Both the position numbers and the translations under genes were made by a program. From Alphaproteobacteria bacterium UBA2903 (lineage in GTDB: Bacteria > Pseudomonadota > Alphaproteobacteria > CAAGCB01 > CAG-977), in NCBI GenBank assembly GCA_002349565.1, contig DEDN01000015.1, positions 1 to 11,183 on the forward strand: a stretch of DNA of 11,183 nt, read 5' to 3'. Positions within the stretch are counted from its first letter, which is position 1. Every line of letters begins with the position of its first letter. Under the pieces are notes generated by a model. It saw only the letters and a list, made by a program, of their open reading frames with translations, was not told where the DNA came from and did not search any database. This document shows, in pieces, positions 6,115 to 11,183 of the stretch.

Positions 6115-6770
6115 TTCAAATCGACAAAACGATTTCAAGCGCGGTTTCTTGCGCGGCTTTGGGCGTATTGACCTGTTCGGCGGACGTTGCCGACAGTTCA
6201 GCCAAGCTGCTGGCGGACTTTGACGAAACAATCAAGGCGATGCAGGACGATTACACGTTGGAAAAAGTGGCGCAAAACCCGCATATCGCCGCGACGCGCA
6301 AGGCGTACAAGGCTTTGGGCAAAGATCCGCTGAAATACCGCAATTCCGCCGAAGCGATGCTGCGCCGCATTGCCAAAGGAAACGGACTGTACCGCATCAA
6401 CAATGCCGTTGACGTCAACAATATGATTTCGGTCGCGTCGGGGTATTCGCTGGGGTCTTACGACCGTGCGGCAATCAGCGGACAAATCGTGTGGAAGCGC
6501 GCGCCCGACGGCGAACAGTACAAAGGCATCGGCAAAGACGTTTTGAACATTGAACACTTGCCCGCTTTGTACGATGACGAAGGCGTGTTCGGCAACCCGA
6601 CATCCGACAGCCGCCGCACGATGATAGAGGCGGGCGGGCGCAAAAACCTGCTGTATGTGATTTACGCGTTCGACGGCGCGGACGAAGTGCGCATTTGGTT
6701 GGACAATCTAGCGGAACTGCTGAAGAAATACGCGAACGCCGAGGATGTTCAAATTGAAATCGTTGATTAA
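6111..6770 (+). CDS. Solo B3/4 tRNA-binding/editing domain protein (PheRS beta B3/B4-like)
   Basis: A 219-residue protein resembling stand-alone B3/4-domain proteins (COG3382 type), which share the domain that in phenylalanyl-tRNA synthetase beta removes mischarged tyrosine from tRNA-Phe. The family pattern is visible in YRNSAEAMLRRIAKG (about 81-95), LYRINNAVDVNNMISV (about 98-113), SLGSYD, the GEQYKGIG segment (about 139-146), and GNPTSDSRRTMI. An N-terminal helical part (1-75) precedes the core. The lack of a synthetase core means it could edit or bind tRNA in trans, but solo proteins of this family have little demonstrated function. The start is ATG 6111, overlapping the phosphatase stop by 4 bases. 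Its stop overlaps that of the convergent flavoprotein gene. Confidence 0.85.
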   Translation: MIQIDKTISSAVSCAALGVLTCSADVADSSAKLLADFDETIKAMQDDYTLEKVAQNPHIAATRKAYKALGKDPLKYRNSAEAMLRRIAKGNGLYRINNAVDVNNMISVASGYSLGSYDRAAISGQIVWKRAPDGEQYKGIGKDVLNIEHLPALYDDEGVFGNPTSDSRRTMIEAGGRKNLLYVIYAFDGADEVRIWLDNLAELLKKYANAEDVQIEIVD

Positions 6771-8029
6771 ACGCCTTCAATAATCGTGCAGGATTTGGCT
6801 TTGTAAGTTACAATCTTGCTGACGGGGCAGACGGTTTCCTGCACTTCGCCAGTCAAGGACGCGTGCAGTTCGTTTGCCGCGTTTTTGCCCGAAGCGACCG
6901 CTTCGACGATTGTCGATCCGCCGTGATTGCAGTCGCCCGCGTAAATGACTTTGGCGGCTTCTGTTTTGGGGTCGGCTTTCGATCCCACAGCCATAACGAC
7001 AAGTTTGAAATCGGGGCGTTTGACGGTGGTTTCGGGAATGTCTTCCAGCCGCGATCCGTTAAATCGCGTTTTGCAGGTGTAAAGCGTGTAGGTGTCGCCC
7101 GTTTTTTCAATCTTTTCAACGCGGGTCATGGACGTAATGTCGATTTGATTGTCCATCAGCCACGACCGTTCGACCGCCGTCAATCTCATGTCGCACACGC
7201 GGCGGCGCACGAACATTTCGACGTTTTGCGCACCGTTCGTTTTTGCCGTGACCGCGCAGTCCGTCGCAACCGCTCCGCCGCCCAAAACGGCGACGTTGCC
7301 CGTTGCGGAATATTTTTCGGGTTCTTTCAGATACTCCATAAAGGAAACCGCCAATTCTTCGCCGGGGATGCCCATTTTCGCGGAATGAGGCTCGCCAACC
7401 GCGACGATAACGCCGTCGTATCCGTCTTTGAGCAAATCGACGGGATTGGCGACACGGTGGTTCAGCGTCAGCGTGATGTCGCCGAACGTTTTGATGTACG
7501 CCCAATCCTTTTCCGTGACTTCTTGTGGCAGGCGGGATTCGGGAATCAATTTTGCCGCGCCGCCGACTTTGTCCGCCGCTTCGAACAAAGCGATGCGGTA
7601 GCCTTTGCGCGCCAAAACGGCGGCGGCAGCCATGCCCGCGGGACCCGCGCCGACAATCGCGACGTTTTTGCCGTTCGGGGCAACGGCGGGAGGGGCGGCA
7701 ACAACGCTAAGCTTGCGCGCCTTTTCCAAAATAGCCGCCTGAACGGCGGGAATGCGGATGGGGGCGTCAAGGTTTTTGCGCGAACACGCTTTCATGCAAA
7801 AACAGTCGGGACACGTCAAGCCGCACATCTGCCCCAGCGGGTTGGCTTTCAGGATTTCCTCGGCGGCTTTGGCATAGCCTTCGTCCGTTTTCGTTTTCGC
7901 CGCTTGGATGAAATCGGCGGGGGAACAGTTCGCGGGACAAGCTTTTTTGCACGGCTTTTCGGGGCAGTTCAGGCACCGCTCCGTTTCGGATTTCAGTTGC
8001 GCGTCCGTCAAATACAGCTTTTTGGTCAT
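6767..8029 (-). CDS. PreT/GltD-like NAD(P)H-dependent FAD/iron-sulfur oxidoreductase
   Basis: A 420-residue flavoprotein of the glutamate synthase small subunit / dihydropyrimidine dehydrogenase subunit PreT group. The N-terminal ferredoxin-like domain has two Cys4 sets: C19, C22, C27, C31 and C69, C73, C78, C82, expected to bind two 4Fe-4S clusters. An FAD Rossmann motif GAGPAG is at 127-132. An NAD(P) motif GGGAVATD is at 250-257, followed by FVRR, suggesting NADPH. The closing FAD segment AGDCNHGGSTIVEAV lies near the C-terminus. Such subunits pass electrons from NAD(P)H to a partner (PreA or GltB), but no partner gene is here. I chose ATG 8029 because GGGGGA (8043-8038) sits 8 bases upstream; ATG 8059 and TTG 8062 lack such a site and overlap the -10 box region. 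Its exact substrate is not determinable. Confidence 0.88.
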   Translation of the reverse strand: MTKKLYLTDAQLKSETERCLNCPEKPCKKACPANCSPADFIQAAKTKTDEGYAKAAEEILKANPLGQMCGLTCPDCFCMKACSRKNLDAPIRIPAVQAAILEKARKLSVVAAPPAVAPNGKNVAIVGAGPAGMAAAAVLARKGYRIALFEAADKVGGAAKLIPESRLPQEVTEKDWAYIKTFGDITLTLNHRVANPVDLLKDGYDGVIVAVGEPHSAKMGIPGEELAVSFMEYLKEPEKYSATGNVAVLGGGAVATDCAVTAKTNGAQNVEMFVRRRVCDMRLTAVERSWLMDNQIDITSMTRVEKIEKTGDTYTLYTCKTRFNGSRLEDIPETTVKRPDFKLVVMAVGSKADPKTEAAKVIYAGDCNHGGSTIVEAVASGKNAANELHASLTGEVQETVCPVSKIVTYKAKSCTIIEGV

Positions 8030-8060
8030 GGTTGTCGTCCCCCGATGTTCGTCTGACATC

Positions 8061-8088
8061 AATTTAGGCGTTTTTGATCAAAAGGCAA
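8061..8088 (-). promoter_or_regulatory. Candidate promoter with operator-like palindrome for the PreT/GltD-like gene
   Basis: On the minus strand TTGCCT (8088-8083), a 16-base spacer and TAAATT (8066-8061) form a plausible promoter. A perfect 12-bp palindrome TTTTGATCAAAA (8072-8083) fills the spacer and touches the -35 box, a classic repressor position. Predicted transcription start near 8054 leaves a 25-base leader containing the ribosome site, supporting the ATG 8029 start. Confidence 0.4.
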
Positions 8089-8105
8089 GGTTTAAAAATT
8101 TTACA

Positions 8106-8119
8106 AAAAAAGCTTTTTT
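8106..8119. repeat. Perfect 14-bp AT palindrome in the divergent intergenic region
   Basis: AAAAAAGCTTTTTT is a perfect dyad between the divergent flavoprotein and HExxH genes. It could be a regulator site or simply an A/T-tract. There is no clear -10/-35 pair for the plus-strand gene in this region that I would defend. Confidence 0.5.
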
Positions 8120-8159
8120 GTCCAAAAAAAGTATGGTAGCTTTGAATCTAAAGAAATTT

Positions 8160-8165
8160 GGAGGA
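8160..8165 (+). promoter_or_regulatory. Strong Shine-Dalgarno site for the HExxH protein
   Basis: GGAGGA lies 8 bases before ATG 8174, the best ribosome binding site in the window. It fixes that start over the internal ATG 8204. Confidence 0.85.
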
Positions 8166-8173
8166 TTCATCAA

Positions 8174-9103
8174 ATGACGGCGATTTTTGTTTCAGGGGCT
8201 TTGATGACGACGTTCGACCAACCGCAGCAAAACGCGGCGGAAATCGAAAAACGCGAAGCCGCGCGCGCCGACCGTGTTGAAAAATTGGTTGCCCGCATTT
8301 GCAAAGCGTCGCCTTTGGGCAAAAAAATCGTCGAATCCGCCATTGAACGCGGCATCAGCATCGGCATTGACGGGGACAAGGGCAACTGCTTGGGCTGCTA
8401 TGTGCCGTCGATGAAATACGTTTCCTTGGACGAAAAAGCCCCCGACGCAAAGCTGATATCGACAATTGTTCACGAATGCCGCCATTCCGAACAAAAACCG
8501 ACGCACGATCATTCGTACAGCGTGTATTCCAATGTCGCCGAAGTCCGCGCTTTGGAAGCCGACGCCATGGCGCACGAATGCGCCGCCGTGTACCAGATGC
8601 GCAAAACCGAACCCGACACTTACGCCGCTTTTTGCGAACGCCACGGCGGAATGATGCAGGCGTACGAAGCTTCCTTTGAAAAGGACAAAGACGCGGACAA
8701 AGCCAAATCCGAAGCGTTCAAAGCATGGTACGACCATGCGTCGTATGTCGAAAACTACGACCGCTCCGTGGTTGACTTTATGGAAATGGGCAAGCTGTAT
8801 TCGGGCGCGTACAAAAAGGAAATCACGCCCAAACAGCTGTCGGCGGAGTTCGGTTACGTCGACGAAGCGTTTTTCGCTTCCGCCCGCGCCAACACTGTTT
8901 CGGAAAAGACTGCTAAAAACGCCGCTATTGTTGAACGCGGACACATCCGCCATGCTTTAAAGCTGTTCGGGCGGTCGAAAATCAAAACGTCGGCGGATTA
9001 TTTTTATATCCGCGATGCAAACGGCAACGTCGAACCGCCCAAGCGCCGGCAGCTCAATCCCGCAATGGCGAAAGCTTTGTCCAACGGCGGCAGCCGCCTG
9101 TAA
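8174..9103 (+). CDS. Putative zinc metallopeptidase with HExxH motif (DUF6782-like)
   Basis: A 309-residue protein with no signal peptide or membrane segment, so probably cytoplasmic. The zincin signature HECRH occupies residues 100-104, preceded by the expected hydrophobic helix residues STIV. A downstream EVRALEADAMAHE (about 123-135) offers E128 as a third zinc ligand, the short-spacing arrangement of minigluzincins. I recall a family of putative metallopeptidases of this type annotated DUF6782, but I assign it from memory of motif layout, not from a search. The second half is charged and helical with many Lys/Asp/Ala and no recognisable domain. It is flanked by its own intergenic regions, with no operon partner, so context gives no substrate. 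The start is fixed by GGAGGA upstream. The HExxH is clear; peptidase activity is inference. Confidence 0.72.
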   Translation: MTAIFVSGALMTTFDQPQQNAAEIEKREAARADRVEKLVARICKASPLGKKIVESAIERGISIGIDGDKGNCLGCYVPSMKYVSLDEKAPDAKLISTIVHECRHSEQKPTHDHSYSVYSNVAEVRALEADAMAHECAAVYQMRKTEPDTYAAFCERHGGMMQAYEASFEKDKDADKAKSEAFKAWYDHASYVENYDRSVVDFMEMGKLYSGAYKKEITPKQLSAEFGYVDEAFFASARANTVSEKTAKNAAIVERGHIRHALKLFGRSKIKTSADYFYIRDANGNVEPPKRRQLNPAMAKALSNGGSRL

Positions 9104-9194
9104 AAAACGGATGCCCGCCGCCGCACCGATTTCGGCAAACAAGCCGACAGAAAGCGCCGCTTGGCGGAAATTGTTAAAAAATCGTAAAAAGTTG

Positions 9195-9222
9195 TTGCCA
9201 GAACGGCTATATATAGTATCTT
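9195..9222 (+). promoter_or_regulatory. Candidate promoter for the TolC-family gene
   Basis: TTGCCA (9195-9200), a 16-base spacer and TATCTT (9217-9222) lie about 58 bases before the start codon. The spacer ends with the perfect palindrome CTATATATAG (9207-9216). The rest of the 176-base interval from 9104 holds no credible gene and only a weak CGCC-GCTT-GGCG hairpin near 9155. Confidence 0.4.
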
Positions 9223-9279
9223 TGTAAAAATACAACCGCACGATTTGCGGACGGACCTTTACAAAGACGGGATTGTTTC

Positions 9280-11142
9280 ATGCATAAAACATTGGGATTT
9301 GTTTTGATCGCTTTCGGCTTGACGGCGTGTTCCGTCGGCACTTCGCCCACCGACATCGCCGAACGCGCCGCGCGCGCCGATGTTGACAAAGCCGCTTTGT
9401 TCGGCGGGCAGGAGGAAGTAACAAAACCGATCACGCTGTACGAAGCCATTGCCCGCGCGGTGAAATACAATGCCCGTCAGCGCGTTGACGCCATGGAACA
9501 GGCGATTGTTGCGGGAATTTCCGATTCGGCGACGATGGATATGTTGCCGCAACTGGCGGCGTCGGGTGGATTTGCAACGCGATCGAAACGCCTTGCCGTT
9601 TCCGCCAAGGATGCAAACGGCGGCGAAAGCCTGATAGTTTCCGACAAAAATCCGCGCGAAGCTGATTTGCAGATGGTTTTCAACGTGCTGGATTTCGGCA
9701 TCAGCTATGTAAACGCCAAACAGGCATCCGATCGCCGCTTTATCGCCGAAGAAGCCCGCCGCAAATCTTTGCAAAGACTGGTGCATGACGTTCGCACGGC
9801 TTATTGGCGGGCGGCGGCGGCTCAGCGCGCGGCGGAGGACGTCAATGCGCTGACTCAGGCGCTTGAACAGGAAACCGTCAGGACCAGCCTGTCGGGCAAT
9901 ACCGTCAACGATTTGGCGGAACAAAGAAAACTGCTGCAAGCTTTGCAAAAGCTGAACGGACTGAAAAAAGAGGTCTTGACATCCAAAGCGGAATTGGCGG
10001 CTTTGATGAATTTGCCGCCCGAAACGGCTTTTACGCTGGATGTTCCCAAAGCGATGGACACGCCGCGCGTCGTGCGTGATTTCGGGCAAATCGATTTGGA
10101 ACACTTCGCACTGGTCAACCGTCCCGAACTGCGAATCGGCGATTATCAGGCGCGCATTGCCGAACGCGAAGCCAAAAAGGAAATTTTGCGTATTTTCCCC
10201 GGAATCGAATTTTCGGCGGGACTGAACTATGATTCCAATTCTTATATGAAAAGCAAAAACTGGGCGGACGCGGGCATCGGCGTTACATGGAATTTGCTGG
10301 GGCTGTTTTCCAGACCGCAAGCCATCCGCACCGCCAAAGACAAAAAAACGTTGGAGCTTTTGCGCCGGCAAGCTTTGACGGTTGCCGTAATCTCGCAGGT
10401 CAACGTGTCGTATTTGCAACTGCGGCAAGCGGCGGACGCGTTCGGCGTAACGGATTCTTTGGGTGTCGTAACAGATAAATTGTGGCAAAAAACATTTGCC
10501 GAAAAAACGCAAACCGTCGAAGAACGCCGCGCCGCCGTTCTGCAAGCCGTCGAAGTGCTGACGACGCATTTGGAGCGCGATTTGGCTTTTGCCGATTACA
10601 AAGCGGCGGAAAGCGATTTGTTTATGGCGTTGGGCGTCGATCCTTTGCCGTCTTTTTCCATGAAAGCAACCGTGGCGAGTATGGCGGATGTGTTGGAAAC
10701 GAATTTGTCGCGCAATGCGCCGCAGGGTTTCAAAGAAGTGTCTTACGACTATCCGCCCTCCGTCATGGCGCGGACAAGCGCGATTTCCGCAGACGAAAGA
10801 GCAAAAATTCTGGAATGGACGGATTTGAAACGAACGCCACAGCCGTCCGACATGCCGCTGGTTCCCGCACCGAAAAAAGCCGTTCCCGCCAAAAAAGCGG
10901 CAGAACCCGTCAAAGTGCTGCAGTTGTCGTCTTTCGAAACGCTGCCCGCCGCGCAAAGTTATTGGGCTGAATTGGGCGAAAAAGACGCTGCTTTGGCGGC
11001 TTATGCTCCGATTTACAGAGAAGTTGTCGTCAACGGCAAACCGCGTTACAGAACGTTTGTCGCCGACACGGAAACACGTCTGCGTCAAATTTGCACCCGC
11101 TTGGCGGAAGATTTGAGATCCTGCCTGATTTCCGAAAAGTAA
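9280..11142 (+). CDS. TolC-family outer-membrane efflux lipoprotein with C-terminal SPOR-like domain
   Basis: A 620-residue protein. The lipoprotein signal ends in LTAC with C17 as the lipidated residue; Ser at +2 favours outer-membrane sorting. Two TolC/OEP repeats follow (about 50-245 and 260-470), with typical helical Ala/Glu/Arg-rich segments, LRIGDYQARIAEREAKKEI and the LQLRQAADAF stretch. TolC-type trimers form the outer-membrane exit duct of RND pumps or type I secretion. An unusual extension (about 470-620) has a Pro/Ala/Lys linker (about 527-543) and a SPOR-like domain (544-618) with LQLSSF, A-x3-YW, an YR core and two late cysteines. SPOR domains bind denuded peptidoglycan at division sites. 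No membrane-fusion or inner-membrane pump gene is adjacent, so the partner is unknown. GGGA 7 bases upstream is a modest ribosome site. Confidence 0.85.
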   Translation: MHKTLGFVLIAFGLTACSVGTSPTDIAERAARADVDKAALFGGQEEVTKPITLYEAIARAVKYNARQRVDAMEQAIVAGISDSATMDMLPQLAASGGFATRSKRLAVSAKDANGGESLIVSDKNPREADLQMVFNVLDFGISYVNAKQASDRRFIAEEARRKSLQRLVHDVRTAYWRAAAAQRAAEDVNALTQALEQETVRTSLSGNTVNDLAEQRKLLQALQKLNGLKKEVLTSKAELAALMNLPPETAFTLDVPKAMDTPRVVRDFGQIDLEHFALVNRPELRIGDYQARIAEREAKKEILRIFPGIEFSAGLNYDSNSYMKSKNWADAGIGVTWNLLGLFSRPQAIRTAKDKKTLELLRRQALTVAVISQVNVSYLQLRQAADAFGVTDSLGVVTDKLWQKTFAEKTQTVEERRAAVLQAVEVLTTHLERDLAFADYKAAESDLFMALGVDPLPSFSMKATVASMADVLETNLSRNAPQGFKEVSYDYPPSVMARTSAISADERAKILEWTDLKRTPQPSDMPLVPAPKKAVPAKKAAEPVKVLQLSSFETLPAAQSYWAELGEKDAALAAYAPIYREVVVNGKPRYRTFVADTETRLRQICTRLAEDLRSCLISEK

Positions 11143-11158
11143 GACGAAAGACATCCGC

Positions 11159-11172
11159 CTCGCAAGTTCGAT
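11159..11172 (+). repeat. Partial third copy of the palindromic repeat (right end only)
   Basis: CTCGCAAGTTCGAT is identical to the right end of copy 1 (2979-2992) and is followed by an AT-rich stretch resembling the one after copy 2. The GC-rich core is absent upstream, so this is a truncated end lying 17 bases after the TolC-family stop codon. The window ends 11 bases later. Confidence 0.6.
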
Positions 11173-11183
11173 TTTATATTTAA

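Noticed and set aside
6863..8056. 397-codon plus-strand open frame opposite the PreT/GltD-like gene
   Set aside because: The other strand carries two Cys4 sets and both nucleotide-binding motifs. This frame is a low-complexity Arg/Phe/Gly shadow.
9155..9166. Hairpin CGCC-GCTT-GGCG as a terminator after the HExxH gene
   Set aside because: Only a 4-bp stem and no T-tract follows directly.
9111..9227. Possible 38-codon small gene before the TolC-family gene
   Set aside because: No Shine-Dalgarno sequence, no hydrophobic or conserved pattern, and it runs through the likely promoter.
9259..11154. 631-codon minus-strand open frame, longer than the TolC-family gene it opposes
   Set aside because: The sense frame has a lipoprotein signal and OEP/SPOR patterns. 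The antisense frame lacks a signal, motif or ribosome site; its openness follows from the codon bias.

Overview
The window reads as the chromosome of an alphaproteobacterium. The left edge carries a housekeeping cluster on the minus strand: tRNA-Tyr, tRNA-Gly and the first codons of tuf (EF-Tu). It is flanked divergently by an rlmB-type rRNA methyltransferase, a neighbourhood I recall from alphaproteobacteria. The lineage may be host-associated, because of the large cysteine-rich secreted protein and the palindromic dispersed repeats. That placement is inference; no rRNA or other decisive marker is present.

Layout. 1-344 (minus): tuf start, tRNA-Gly(TCC), tRNA-Tyr(GTA) and a good sigma70-type promoter. 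430-2893 (plus): rlmB-like SpoU methyltransferase, then a membrane-anchored M23 (LytM) zinc endopeptidase. 2894-3201: no gene, but two copies of a palindromic repeat and a strong bidirectional terminator. 3202-5457 (minus): a 751-residue exported protein with about 105 cysteines, built from several kinds of disulfide-rich repeat. 5533-6770 (plus): histidine phosphatase and a solo B3/4-domain protein, overlapping by ATGA. 6767-8029 (minus): a PreT/GltD-like iron-sulfur flavoprotein whose stop codon overlaps the stop of the convergent B3/4 gene. 8174-9103 (plus): a stand-alone HExxH protein, probably a small metallopeptidase. 9280-11142 (plus): a TolC-family outer-membrane lipoprotein with a C-terminal SPOR-like domain. 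The last bases hold a third, partial copy of the dispersed repeat.

How the genes relate. No single pathway runs through the window. Two genes belong to cell-envelope and peptidoglycan biology (M23 endopeptidase and TolC-SPOR lipoprotein). The tRNA/tuf/rlmB block serves translation, and the B3/4 protein may be a translation-quality factor. The most unusual items are the cysteine-rich protein with its internal base-composition shift, the TolC-SPOR fusion, the HExxH protein and the palindromic repeat family. I saw no CRISPR array, transposase, phage gene, toxin-antitoxin pair or recognisable defence system.
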